DNA from: Colius striatus
Lineage: Eukaryota; Chordata; Aves; Coliiformes; Coliidae
Length of the DNA: 64,000 nucleotides
Assembly (NCBI RefSeq): GCF_028858725.1
Contig: NC_084790.1
Coordinates: 3,540,001-3,604,000, forward strand
Direction of reading: 5' to 3'
This document shows, one piece after another, positions 38,801-56,550 of this stretch. Below the pieces are notes generated by a model, which was not told the origin of the DNA, ran no database searches, and saw nothing but the letters and a program-made list of their open reading frames with translations. A program made the position numbers and the translations under genes. How positions within the stretch are numbered: position 1 is the stretch's first letter; every line of letters starts with the position of its first letter.

Positions 38801-39950
38801 GTAAATGGATTTATCACTCAAACAGCACATCATGCATCTTGTGCTGCAAAGGTTCTGTTTACTGGAAGCACTTGGAGGTCTCAGAATTTACGCCCAGGCC
38901 TTGTTGCTCCCTGAAAGCTGCAAATGCTTAGGGAGGCCAGCTTACTCTCTCTTTCTTTAAAGCAGTTAAAGCAAGTGGGGAGTCACAGAGGTTTGAAGGG
39001 AGTGAGAGGTGGCAAGTAAAAGAAAGAGAATGGAAGAAAAGATGTGAGTACCCACTTGTATGTTAAGGATGCTCATAGAGGAGCTTGGAGTAACAAAAGC
39101 AACATTGCTTTGAAAATTCACCTTGGATACCAGAGGGCTTGTACATTGTAGAAATAACTTTTTCATGAATCTCAAAGACCAGGAGACTAAGTGGTTATGT
39201 CTCTTCTGTTTGCTTCTCTCTTTCAGTAGCAATGGAAGGACTAAATGTATAATCAGGTACTTGTTCCTGTTGTTGCTCACTCCCCAGGTACACAGGGAAG
39301 TTGAGTGCTTGTATCTGCTACAAGTACACCTAACACTCCCTGAGAAACATTCCTGTTTCTGTAGAAAACGAGACTCACTCTGACAAGGCATGCTCTCTGT
39401 CATTCTTCCACTGTCAGTCGAAAAGGAGCTGAGAGCAAAGAACTGTGAAAATGTTACTTCAGAAAGAGGACTTTTTTTCTTAAGGGAAGTAAGGAAAACA
39501 GAGGGGTGAGAACCTGTTTTGCCAAGGTCCACACACACACTGCTCACCATTTGGGCTCCTTTCAAGCTCTGTTACCAGTCTACCAATTACTAACTTAACC
39601 TTTCTGTATTGAAACTCTTTCCTGGGTTTACATGAAGGAAGTTGCTGTGTGACTGTGCTGTAGCTGCAGCGTTGGCTGCAACAGGCCTGTGAGCTTCCAG
39701 CCCCTTTGTTCCCACGTAGGTAAACTAGAACTAGATTGATGAATGCTCCCCTCAGCAGGGTGAGGCCTCCTCTGAATCCCACCTTTTGCTTCAGGAGGTA
39801 AAGGTCAGGGGGAGGGAATCAGCTCCTGTGTGCGAAGGTATTTGGGAAAGAAACACAGCCCACTTCATAGCAACTGACCAATAAGAGGAATTGCTGTGTT
39901 GGCAGAAGGCTTAGGGCTGATAAATTCCACAGGTTTCAGATAACACATTC
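32890..39950. other. gene-free 7-kb stretch between the KRT9-like group and KRT19
   Basis: I see no gene, CR1 copy or LTR here. The longest open frame (199 codons, - strand, 38966-39565) lies just upstream of the KRT19 promoter and has no recognisable family. The stretch could hold enhancers for the flanking keratins, but no specific element can be shown by eye. Confidence 0.5.
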
Positions 39951-39958
39951 TGGAGACA

Positions 39959-39983
39959 ACTCCCATTGTCACAGGCATAAAAT
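39959..39983 (+). promoter_or_regulatory. core promoter of KRT19
   Basis: ACTCCCA (39959-39965) is followed by 10 bases and then the TATA-like CATAAAAT (39976-39983). The box start-to-TATA spacing is identical to that at the other five genes. The ATG follows 101 bp after the TATA-like start. Confidence 0.65.
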
Positions 39984-40076
39984 AGGTGGGGTGGGGGAAC
40001 AGGAGCACACACTCCTGCTTCAGGATCAGAAACTGTGTGAGCTGCAGCTTGGGTTAGGTCCCAGGTATTTCTTACC

Positions 40077-43000
40077 ATGGCCACTTACAGCTTCAGGCAA
40101 ACAACCTCTTCTGTGTCAGGGGGACCTGGGGTCTCCTCGGTCCGTTTTGGTGGAGGTTCCTTTCGGGCTCCAAGCATCCATGGCGGATCTGGAGGCAGGG
40201 GTGTGTCAGTCTCTTCCGCTAGATTTGTCTCTTCTGGCCTAGGAAGCGGCCTGGGTGGTGGATATGGAAGCAGTTTTAGCAGCAGCTTTAGTGGTGGTTA
40301 TGGTGGTGGTTTGGGTGGCGGCGATGGCCTCCTCTCAGGAAACGAAAAGGCAACTATGCAAAGCCTGAACGAACGCCTTGCATCTTACCTGGACAAAGTC
40401 CGTGCGCTGGAAGAAGCAAACTCTGATCTTGAAGTCAAAATCCGAGATTGGTATCAGAAACAAGGGCCAGGCCCAGCTCGGGACTACAGTTCTTATTACA
40501 AGACTATTGAAGACCTTCGAGACAAGGTAGGTGCTAACTACTGAAAAATCGTCCCAGATTTGCACTTAAGAAACATAAAAACCCAAAGAGAAAGAAACTT
40601 CACTAGAAAATGCCCAGAAGGCATTGCAGTCTATGAAAAGTAATAGAAGGTGAAATGAATATGCAATGATTGGGTGGGGTGGGCAAAGAAAATTATCAGT
40701 ATGGAATTATCTACTTCAAAAAAAGTTAACCAAGGGAGTGTACAAACCAGTCTGAGATCTCTGCTTTTAACAAAGCGTGTATCTATACACACAGAGACAC
40801 ACATACGTACACACATGCTGTTCATATGCACATACATGACCAGTTAACTCATCTGTGACCATATCTACCCTGCTAACTACAAAGAGAGCCAAATAATGAC
40901 AGCAACCTACCCGTCTCTGTCGTGTGTTACCTGCCAAATAGCTTGAAAAACTTCAAAGGCATGTATGTGCTTCTTGAACAATAGAAATAACGACTGGTGA
41001 AGTGAAATTTTGTAAATGTGAAGGCTGCAGCTCAAGATTTCATCACCATGCATTTATTTTTCTTTTGGATTTCACTTACTTAAGCTTGGAAGTGAAATAA
41101 GAGTGCTGAAACACTTGGCTTAGGGAAAAAGGAAGTAGCAGACACGAAGCAATTAATCCCATATATAAATGCAGGATGTGCCCCAATAGCCCATGGGTGC
41201 CTGATAACAGATTACTGTGAGATGATACACACCCTGCAAAACATAGGTTCTGGCTGATTAAACTATGTAAATAAATGAAAGAAAACTTGAGGTTTAGTTT
41301 TCACAGTTCAGCCTGGAGTTCATGACCGCTCCCATGCAGTTTGCTTTCTCCTTGCTTCAACCCAGTCACAGTCTGACTTCAAAAACCGAACCCTGGTAAA
41401 TGCAGAATTGGCAATCAGATCTTTTGCTTTCAGCATTCTTCTTCCTGTCTTTTATTGCCCTCAGTTAGAGGAGAGAAAATGTTGTTCCAGCTGTTTTTGT
41501 GGATGATCTTTCAAGTTTTAAAAGTGGCAGGCAAAAAAACCCCATGCTCTCTGGGTAAAAATTAACAGGGATTCCTTCTAAATACACAAGATTTCCTTTC
41601 ATGATGCAACAGAATAATCAGTAAACACTATCCTGGGTATTCTGGGAAATAAAAATGTGTTCAAAGACTGGACAAATGCAGCATAAACCTACACTGTTCA
41701 TAAAGCACAAACATGTAATCACACAAACCTTAGAATCACTCCCAATGGTACAGAAAATGTGTAATGAGAAAAAATTCTGCCAAGAGGGGTCTTCAGATTT
41801 TTCTCTCTTTGCAGCTCTCCAGGAGATAAGTTCCTTGCCTCCATCCTAAAATATCACCCACCTCCTGGCTCACCAAAGTCCTGTCCCTCTAAAACAGCAC
41901 ATAGTTCTGTCTCAGTGTGGGATCTATGCATAAATCACAAACCTGGCAAAAGTACTGTGATAAATCTGTGCTGCTCATGTGCTGTGGATCGTTGATACTT
42001 TCCTACTGAGATCAAACAAATGCACTTATATTCGGCTGCAGATGATATAGAATATTAGCTCTTTTATCTTCAGATCAGGAAAGAAGATAACACAGTTGTT
42101 TCAGCCTCAGCAATGAACTCTTGTTGTTTGTAGATCCTCGATGCCACTATCGACAACGCGAGGACTGTCTTGCAGATTGACAATGCCAGGCTGGCTGCCG
42201 ACGACTTCAAAACCAAGTGAGTAGTTCCTGAAAGCAAGCAAAAAAAATCCTTGTTGGCCCAAAGGATGGTGGCTATGGAAAAAGAAAGGAATGCATAAAA
42301 TCTCTGCATGAACACCAGTTTGATCCTCTTGCAGTTCAGCTCTTTATGTATTTGCTGAAAGCACCATGTGCACCATGAACAATTTTACACCATGGGGGGA
42401 AATTCAACACTGGATGACTTTTGCTACATCACAAACCCTCCACAGCTGGTTGCTTTTATAGGAAATGATGTGGTCCCTGGTGGGCTGGCTTAATCAGCTA
42501 ACCTGGATGGTTTTGGTTTTGTTTTTTTAAGGTTTGAGACGGAGCAGGCTCTGCGCATGAGCGTGGAGGCCGATATCAACGGCCTGCGCAAGGTCCTGGA
42601 TGAGCTGACCCTGGCCAGAACAGACCTGGAGCTGCAGATTGAGAACCTGAAGGAGGAGCTGGCCTACCTCAAGAAGAACCATGAGGAGGTAAAAAAATGC
42701 CCAAGAAATGAGTTTGACAGTGACATTAGAAAAACCTTTTGTAGAAAAGTTGGAGTCTCTGGGCTCTCCAATAGTGAATAAAACAATTCTGTGTAGAATG
42801 GGAAGCTAGAGATACTCCCTGCAAGTAAGGGCAGTCAGCCAGAAAACAAACCTTCAAGAAATAATGGAAAGTTAGTAATGTTTTCAGCTTATGATTATGC
42901 TCTTTTATCTTCCTCTGCCATGTCCACATAGGAAATGAGTGCCCTGGCAGGGCAAGTGGGTGGCCAAGTCAGTGTTGAACTGGACTCTGCTCCAGGCATT

Positions 43001-45077
43001 GACCTCTCCAAGATCCTGGCTGATATGAGAGACCAGTATGAACACATGGCTGAGAAGAACAGGAAGGATGCTGAGACCTGGTTCCACAACAAGGTAGGAG
43101 AAGCTCCATACTACACAAATAGTAACAAAAACTTCAGTGAAAGATAGAAAGTAATTACTAAAACACAGAGAAATCCGCTGTGAAAGCCTTGTAACCTCTA
43201 CTGAAAGCTTTAGTGCTTTCCCTGTTTCAGACTGAAGAGCTGAACCGTGAAGTAGCTATCAATACTGAGCAACTGCAGAGCAGCAAGACTGAAGTCACTG
43301 ACCTAAGACGCACCTTCCAAGGGCTGGAAATTGAGCTTCAGTCCCAGCTCAGCATGGTACGGTAAAATTTGCACTGCATGACCCCCCTCACACTGAGATG
43401 GGTACATATTCCCCTCCCTACAGAGAGAGAGTCTTTCATCTGACTGCAACCTTCCTGTGGTTTCCTCTCCAACCTCTCTGCTCTCAGAAAGCAGCTCTGG
43501 AAAGCACCTTGGCAGACACAGAAGCGCGTTACAGTGCCCAGCTGGCGCAGATCCAGGGCCTGATCGGCAGCATCGAGGCGCAGCTGGCTGAGCTCCGAGC
43601 TGATATGGAACGCCAGAACAGCGAGTACAAGATCCTCATGGATATCAAGACCCGACTGGAGGAAGAGATCGCTACTTACCGACAGCTCCTGGAAGGCCAA
43701 GAGTCCCAGTGAGTAACTCTAGTCACTGCAGGAAACCCTCTTGCTTAGCCTCATAGAGCTTGGCACGGTGCTCATTTGCCACAGGGCCTCAGTAAACGCC
43801 ACTTCAGATACTCCACGGTTCTAAATCTTACAGCAAATTAATTTTTCTGGACCATGGTGGAGCTAGAAATGTTACAGTTCTCATTTACACTGAGTCCTTC
43901 AAAGAGTTTCTAAACAAAAGGCAAACTGACAAGGAGTACAAGTGATTAAATGCAACTAGCAGTTGAAATAATAAGTAATTGTTCATTGCTTGACAGCCAG
44001 GAAACGTAGTGCAGTTAGTAATGTTTTACAGAATGTAAGGATTGATACCAAATTCCCATAGACTTCTTGTTACTAGTTAAAGTATCTCTTACCCCCTAGG
44101 AATTAGTGTAGAAGAAAATACCCTGAAGAAAAGTGAAGGCAGAGGAGAGAGCTGTTTTCAGGCAGCCATTAAGTGGGACTCCCACGTGGGAGCCCAGCTA
44201 TCTGCCATTTCACACACAGCCTGAAGGAGGAAACTATCTCATAGCCTGGAACAACAACAAAAAAAGCTATTTCCTCTATTCCTTCTTTTCCATAATTGCC
44301 TTTTCCCAGTGCAATTGTTTATAAATATATTTCCTAGAACAATTCTCTCTCCTGAGCTAAGAGAGAGAGAGCAAGGAAATGACCATCTCTTTTCTGACTG
44401 TCTACAAAATGAGGCTGACTGATATATTGCTTTCATACATCCTCGTCTCATATACCACTTGGCACATTACCTCTCCTTTCAACCGTTTTCTCTTTGTTCT
44501 ACAGGATGTTCGGCCCCATTTCCAGAACTGGTGGTAAGAATTCTTTCCTTTAAGAAACTTTTAGGAGTCAAAAAAGCTTTATTTTCTAAAAAGAATTATA
44601 CAGACATCATGATAGTTGTGACCATTCTAGAGAATGGGCTGCTACACTGCTCCGTGTCACAGAAAAAAACAACCCATTAAGTTATAAAGGATTACTCTGG
44701 ATATAATTTAATACATTTCAGTCATTACAAGATGTCAGACATCAGAAAAAGATCTCAGACTATGCTACAGTAAAGGCTAAATAAAGCACAAAGCTTAATC
44801 GTTTCCCCAGATGAAAGGATACATGAAATTTAAGCTTGGCCAGCTCAGGGGAATTGTATGAACATGCAGGTAAAATTTGTCTTGAGCTTTTAAAGGCCAG
44901 CTGTTCTGTAAAAGCGATGCATGATTCAAATCAATGCCATGAAGAATGAGAGACAAGACACAACCTAAGCTCAAGGCCCGCTGCAGAGTGGTCTCAGCAT
45001 GTTATGCTTAAGTAATTGCTGTTCTTTCTCTCCATATGACTACAGACAAAAGAGACAAGCTGGCAGATGGAAAATAA
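40077..45077 (+). CDS. KRT19: keratin, type I cytoskeletal 19 (8 coding exons, about 419 aa)
   Basis: Simple and stratified epithelial type I keratin. Exons: 40077-40526, 42134-42216, 42532-42688, 42932-43093, 43231-43356, 43488-43708, 44505-44533, 45046-45077. KRT19 identity rests on the start MATYSFRQ, the head motif [20 protein letters not shown], the coil 1B segment [19 protein letters not shown], the linker [20 protein letters not shown] and a very short tail. The rod spans about 92-400. The tail is only about 20 residues ([19 protein letters not shown]), in keeping with KRT19 as the near-tailless keratin. The helix start reads [12 protein letters not shown] rather than the usual [12 protein letters not shown], two conservative changes. 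The start ATG has A at -3 and G at +4. It sits between the KRT9-like genes and KRT15, as in mammals. Confidence 0.93.
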
Positions 45078-45314
45078 TAGCTGAAAGTCGTCCAAATGTC
45101 ATCTTCAAAATGAGAAAAAGCAGACAACACACAGGAATGGAAATGCAGAGGAATCACTCTAAACTGTTGGAAATTACTGTCTTTAAGTACATAAAATTCT
45201 CAGCCACACAAAATTTAGGTAGATTCATCCATTTAGTGGTGATTAATTTGTGTATTGGGTTAGCTTTTCAATTACTTCTAGCTCTTTCATGTACTGAATT
45301 GCTATATCTGTTCT

Positions 45315-45320
45315 AATAAA
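45315..45320 (+). terminator. poly(A) signal of KRT19
   Basis: AATAAA in TTCTAATAAAGATAATC, about 240 bp after the stop codon, with T-rich sequence downstream. Confidence 0.8.
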
Positions 45321-45359
45321 GATAATCTTCTTCATGCAATCTTAACTTCTTTTGAGTTA

Positions 45360-46040
45360 TTATTTCTGAACTTTGGCTTTAATGAGGCAGCAAGTAGCTA
45401 CTCAGCTTCCTCAACAAGCCAATATTCACAGTGTCTGGGTGGCTTGAGCTCTATCTCCACCTCCTTCTGCTAGCAGAAGCTCTCAATATGGAGGCAACAG
45501 CATCCTCAGCCCCTCAGAGTGGGGAATGTAAGAGTGACATGCTCCTCACTACAATGGCTGAAGAGCAGTAGCAGGGAGATGTTAAGTCATTCTGGTAAAT
45601 GTCTGGGAGATATTTCATTAGGGTAAAACTGGAAAGCTGTTAAAATGGCTTGAAGTCCCACAGAAACAAATAGGAGTGAAAACAGTTGTGAGGTTTCTTC
45701 ACTCACTTTCCCAGTACACACCTAAAGTTAAAGGTAAAGGTAAAGGTAAAGGTAAAGGTAAAGGTAAAAAACTTCTAGGAAGAATTTTAGCCACACTTTT
45801 TCTCGTACTACTGAAAGGCTATTAACCTAGATGAAATTCTAGATGTAACCACTTCTAGCTCAGGCCCAGAAATCAGTAATTTCCTTTCCAGCTACCTCTT
45901 TGACAGCTTACAGCCAAGGAAACTTTTCAGGATTTGTGCTAACATAAAATCATGGCTATAGCCTAATGACCACATTCCCGCCTCCCACTATTACTAAAGG
46001 TACATGCTTAGCTCGTCAGCTGAGGGTGACATAGAAACCA
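45360..46040. other. intergenic DNA downstream of KRT19
   Basis: Contains the hexamer tandem repeat at 45724-45769; otherwise nothing recognised. Confidence 0.5.
45724..45769 (+). repeat. hexanucleotide tandem repeat (AAAGGT)n
   Basis: About seven units of AAAGGT, the last ones perfect, ending in a short A run. It is a microsatellite-class array in intergenic DNA. Confidence 0.95.
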
Positions 46041-46044
46041 CTAT

Positions 46045-46465
46045 ATCACAGAATAAGAGAATCTCGAGGGTTGGAAAGGACTTTGAAAGCTCATCCAGTG
46101 CAACCTCCCTGCCAGAGCAGGACTACCTAGAGTAGGTAGCACAGGAACTCATCCAGGTGGGTTTGAATGTCTCCAGGGAAGGATACTCCACAGCCCATCT
46201 GGGCAGCACCTTCCAGTGCTCCCTCACCTCAACAGGGAAGAAGTTTTCCCTTGTGTTTCTTTGGAACCTCTTCTGTTCCAGCTTGTACCCATTGCCCCTT
46301 GTCCTATCATTGGCCATCACTGAGAACAGCCTGGGTCCATCCTGCTGACACCCACCCTTTAAGTATTTGTAAGCATGAATAAGGTCCAACCCTCAGTCTC
46401 CTCCAAGATAAAAAGCCCCAGCTCCCTCAGTCTTTCATCAGAAGGAAGATGCCCAGACTAAAAGT
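46045..46465 (-). mobile_element. CR1 LINE 3'-end fragment
   Basis: The 3' end is at the left: ATCACAGAATAAGAGAATCTCGAGG, then GGTTGGAAAGGACTTTGAAAG. Antisense CR1 tail follows (CAGGAACTCATCCAGGTGGG, TTGGAACCTCTTCTGTTCC, CTCAGTCTCCTCCAAG). It is 5' truncated before most of the reverse transcriptase. Confidence 0.92.
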
Positions 46466-48533
46466 ACCCCAATTCTGCACTCCTCCAGACCATCTTGCAG
46501 CCTGTGTTTCAGGGAGCCATCATTAAATCCTTCAGCACTTCTCCCCTTGGAGAGAATAATTACTTCACCCTTGTTTGTAACTAGATGTTCCTAACAGATG
46601 AATGAAGTGTCCACATAGAAAGGAGCATCCCAAAGCTACGGACCTCCTTTGTCAAGGTTGAGCAATCCTCCTTGATACATAGGTGCTGGTGCTTGGTTTT
46701 GATCCAGCAGTGACTCAAGTGACCTGTCAACATCAGTTGTCAAGTATTGACATGGACAATCCCAGTTTAGGCTCTGGAAATCTAGCATGATGGCATTAGG
46801 CGGTGGCTTCACTATGACAGAGAAAACCTGTGACACGAAAGAAAAACAGTCACAAAAAGCAAGAATCAGCAAAGAGACGTAGAGAAAAGGGTAAGATGAG
46901 AAGAACAGGGGTTGAAACAAGTGTAGAACTGAAAGTGAACCGTGGCATGAAAAGCATTGGCACACATGAGATGCGAGTGGCTCTTGCAGTTCATCCATAT
47001 ATATGGTCTTCGCTTCGGGAGAGCAAGAAAGGTCTGGTGCATTACTGCTTCAATACAGGCTGTTCCTGAGTGCTGCAACAGTTAGACCTAGAATCCCTCT
47101 CAGGTGAAAGAAAAAAAACAGCTCCAGGTCTCATGTTTATTCTTAACAAACTCCCTGAGAGCAAGTCCTCATGACAAAACCAGAGTATGAGACAACTGGT
47201 GCAGAAGTCTGGTGTTGTGTGGCTGAAAATGTGAAAGCGTGACAAGAAATTCCCATACTCCAAGAATGCAAAGTTTAAATTATAAAGACACTTTGCAAAT
47301 GTATATTTTGACTAAAAGATTTTATTTTAAAAGACTCGGTTAAATGCAGGATTAGGAAAAAAAGGATTAACTGTTTGAAAGTGTTTTAGAGGTTAAAAGT
47401 GCCAAGAATTAAATGAATTAATCCTGCTAAAGAGACTGGGGACTTGAGAGACTTGAAAGAATCTTGAAAAGGATATAATTTTGGGGTTTAAAGCCTAATT
47501 TTAATTTTAGTTATAGTTTTATTGATTTTGTCCCATATTTTTTCAGACAACAAAGGATTTCTGGTGGAATGTTTAATATAAAATCACTCGGAGACTATAA
47601 TTTTAGAGTTTGCTTCAGAAACAAAAAAGTTTTCTATAAAAGTTATGTAATGTCTGAATGATGACTTTCTAAGCAAAGACTGAGACGAGAAACAAGCTGC
47701 TTCTTGAATGGAACTCTGTCCTCCTGAAAGGAGAGGCTAAAGTGTGTCAACTCGGTTAATCCCGTAACAGAAGTAATAAAAGAGTTTACACAGCACAGAC
47801 ATGTCAGGGAACATCGCCCCAGAAAGCTCTGCGGAAGCATGACAAACCAGGGAGCTTGTGCATCACACTACAACGCTGAGTGCTCTGCAAGGGATGAAAC
47901 TGTATGTCAGATATTGGATAAAATATCCTAGAGTGAAGCCAGTGAGAACAGAATGAAGGCATAAGCTTGAAACAGCTTTATTTCAGGAGCTGTTTGGCTT
48001 CAACTTCCTCGTGTAGACCATAAGAAGGAAAAATTGTAGACTGAAGTTTGCATTCCAGTAGCAAAAACAGTTGAAGGAAGAATGAACAGAGCAACACAGA
48101 TCTCTGCCAGGACAGACATAGCAGCCATTTGGGATGTTAATTCAAAGTCCTAAGAGTCCTAATGAATCTGCAAGCATTTCAAACCTCACAAATTTAGAGA
48201 AATGTAACTGTTTGTTCTTTTAAAAAGTCAGATATAGTTAAACTACAGAAATAGCAATTGAAAAGAGGAATATGGGTCTATGTAGAATTGAATATATATC
48301 TAGAATTGAGCTAAACCCAGGTGATTTTCACATACTTCAAATTCAGAGAAGAAATTAGATTCACCAAAACACTTCTGATTTCTAAATTTTCACTAAATTA
48401 AATACCAAACAAATACCAAACTGCATCTAATTTTTCACCAACACAAGCTTTGCCTTACACAGTCAATTATAAAGTGATATAATGTATGTAGGTTTTGATA
48501 TGGAAGCCTTCAATAAAACCACAAAACACACCA

Positions 48534-48558
48534 CCCCCCCCCCCCCCCCCCCCCCCCC
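48534..48558 (+). repeat. poly-C homopolymer, 25 bases
   Basis: An uninterrupted run of 25 C directly after CACACCA. Its exact length is sensitive to sequencing and assembly error. Confidence 0.9.
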
Positions 48559-49879
48559 AGTGTCTGGCAAATCTCAGTGCAGAGATACAGACTTATTTCT
48601 CTTTCACCAGAAGAGTCAATATTCATAAACAGGCTCTCAAAAGGGAAGGTTTTCTGTGTAGGAAAATACCTGTGAAGCTCAGCAACAGAAGCAAGCTGGA
48701 AATAAACGATCTACAACCAACCATCTCCAAACTTCACAATGCTTCCTTTTCTTGGATTTGCCTTTGGTTGGAAAATATTATTGTCAATCTCTAGTAAGAT
48801 ATTAGGATGTGTTTAGAAGTAGCTGTTTAACGTGAAAGAAAACATAGCAAAGACAATGAAGGCAGGGCTAAGCCTCAGGTCTGCAAGTGCTGCACTCTGC
48901 AGTTACAAGCTTTTGCTTGTGAGAGATACGCCCTGAGGACTGAAAATTGAAAAAGCCACAGAATCCTCACCACTATGGTTTTCAGAATTATGTTATAGGA
49001 CATAATCTATACTGGCTGCTTGATTTACTTCGATTTTGGTGGTTTTTTTTGCAATGGCAAATAACCTACAGGAATGAAACAGCTTTGTATCTGCTCTCTG
49101 TTGTTTATCAGTGTTCACCTGATAACAATCGGGAGCATACAGGGCACTTTACAAAGCAACAGCATGTATTTCTTCATCAAGCTTCCAAAGAAGTTGTAAA
49201 GACCGAGTAAAAGAACACTGAATGAAAAATCCCCAAAGTTTCCTGTTAAAGTTTATGGTGTTTTCCAGAACTGATTTTGCTAGATTTTTCTTTTAAACCG
49301 AGCTTGATCTTGCTTTTTGTGGGATCATCCAGAGTTAAATAGACCCAAGCAGCATGCACACCTCGGGATATTTACATTACAGGGGTCTCAAAGGAACACT
49401 TTTTTCTCTTTTGGGGAATTTGTCTAAACTTGTTTCCTGAGATACTAACTGTTGGAAATACATAGATTTGGCAAGCGATGCAGAACCATTAATCTGCCCA
49501 ACAGCAAAACTGAACCACTGTGGCACACATCCAGGTTCAGTTTGAAACATGTTTCCACAACTGCGAAACACTTCATCTTTTCTAATCAGCTGAAAGATGA
49601 GTGGACATACTCAGAACATGGTTGTTCTGCTGCTTATCACAGCTAGATTTCTGATATTTCTCCCCTCCCAAGTGCATATCTCTTTGTAAAATGGCTGTAC
49701 ACTTCCCTGAGTCTGCATTAAAGACTCAGCTGAGACTTTCAGAAAACTCCTCAGATTGTACCAACAATTGATACAAACATTGGTTTATCTGAATTCACCT
49801 ATCCTAAACTCTATGTATGATCAAAAACTGCTAAAAGCAACACTCTCCTCATTATGTTGTCAGCAAACATAGATTTAGA

Positions 49880-49926
49880 GATATATATATATCTATATAT
49901 ATATATAGATAGATATATATATATAT
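49880..49926. repeat. AT dinucleotide array with GATA-type interruptions
   Basis: Alternating AT blocks are broken by CTAT and AGATAGAT. The array is nearly self-complementary and could extrude as a cruciform. Confidence 0.9.
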
Positions 49927-51186
49927 GTTTTAATTTAAAATTAACATGTTGGTAGATCCTAACTAGAGACCAGAGAAAGTTTCTTCTATCTTCACTTCAG
50001 CCTTGCTTTTCCCTCTCCTCTCAGTTTCTGTAAAACCATCATATGTCTCAGTAGCAACTTTTTGGTCTATCACACCCCAACTTCTGCAGCTACACTTTGT
50101 GCTTTCATCTGAAGAATGTCACCATGTTGTGCAAGGAGAATGGGGATCTTTTTCAAACCCCATGCTATTGTCACGCTCCCCACACAGACATTATCCCCAG
50201 TGACACACCTCATCAGGGCAAACAAGCAGTTAATACTTCCTTAAAAATCTCAATTTGCAAAGAAATTAGGCAATATTGAACAGAGTTGGATTGCTGAATT
50301 GAACTGAATTGCCTTTTGAATTTCACTAGCAAATGATGAGGTCTGAAATACTCTGGGGTTTCAAACTCCCACTTTCAATGAAAGATTGCGACTCTTCTAA
50401 GTGCTCCTAAAATCTTATTTTCAATAATTACTTCATTTCATAGTACATCCTGGCATTGAACATATTTATGGCTGTGTGAACAATGTCATCTTAAACCCAA
50501 CTTGTTCAGGTTTTCCAAAAGTACCAGGAACTTATTCCTCCCATATTTCTCATTTTCATGGAATTATTTCAATCCTGTATTACCCTTCTTGACTAATTCA
50601 CAAGCATCAGTAAATAAACTGTGCCCACATCTCCTTGTACATTGCCATGTGCACATTTTTCCTCATGCAATGCTATGGCTACATGCTATTTTTGTCTTAA
50701 ACATTCAGACTGCAAAATGTGAAGATTAGTTCCCAGCAAAGTACAGGAGTAAGAATGTAACAAATTCCAAATCTGTAATGGGAAAAAATTCTAGATAGAA
50801 AAGAAACAAGAGTGAGATGAACTGATGATTGTACATTTTTCAATGAAGTGGGAATTCTACTTAAACTTCATTCTCAGTATAAGTTTATTTTCTTAAAATA
50901 GCCATGGTGACTGTAGTAAATGGGTACGTGGGTGTGGTTGAACTCACTGTTTTCCCATTCTTAATTCTTGAATGTCAGAGAAGTAAACTCCAAGATTCAG
51001 AACTATAGCCTGAAGAAAAAACACTCATCTGAATCATCTCTTTTGTTTAATTAAGAAAAGAAAACCCAAGCCCTAGCCCCTGAGATGTACAGCCAGCTCA
51101 GTTGGTAAGGAATGTCATCAGAATTGGCCTCACCTCTAGGGAGGAGAAATTTTGGAGGGAGGGCTGCAGGTTGGGTTTGTCTCCTA

Positions 51187-51210
51187 ACACCCTCTCTTAA
51201 GGATATAAAA
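51187..51210 (+). promoter_or_regulatory. core promoter of KRT15
   Basis: ACACCCT (51187-51193) is followed by 10 bases and then TATAAAA (51204-51210), a canonical TATA box. The ATG lies 93 bp downstream. The spacing equals that of the other five keratin genes in the window. Confidence 0.8.
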
Positions 51211-51296
51211 GAAGCACCAGTGCAGTGAAGGCACACACTTTCCTCTCCTAAAACTAAGCTGAGCAACTGCCTTTGGCACCTACCTGTGCTGCAGCT

Positions 51297-56290
<4,994 letters not shown>

Positions 56291-56544
56291 AGAAATACTG
56301 AATCTCCTCTTGGATATGACACCATATTAAACCAGTGAAGCCTACACATTGGCTAATGCTAAGAGAAATAGCCTTTTCGTTCTGCCAAGTCACAAGAGTG
56401 TAATCCAAGAATGTGCAACAGCTTAATGTCTTTCCTTCAATTTGCTCTCCCTTTTTTTTTGTGATCTTTTGGCTGTAGAGGTCAGGGATGAGCAGCTTGT
56501 TTTCTGTCAGTAGCTTTATATTTTCCTTATGAAAGAGTCTATAC

Positions 56545-56550
56545 AATAAA
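56545..56550 (+). terminator. poly(A) signal of KRT15
   Basis: AATAAA in CTATACAATAAAGTTTCTG, about 255 bp after the stop codon, with GT-rich sequence near 56585. Confidence 0.8.

Larger units (their letters stand above)
46470..51180. other. intergenic DNA between KRT19 and KRT15
   Basis: No confirmed gene. It contains an antisense exon-like ORF at 46636-46827, a run of 25 C at 48534-48558 and an AT array at 49880-49926. The rest is unrecognised. Confidence 0.5.
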
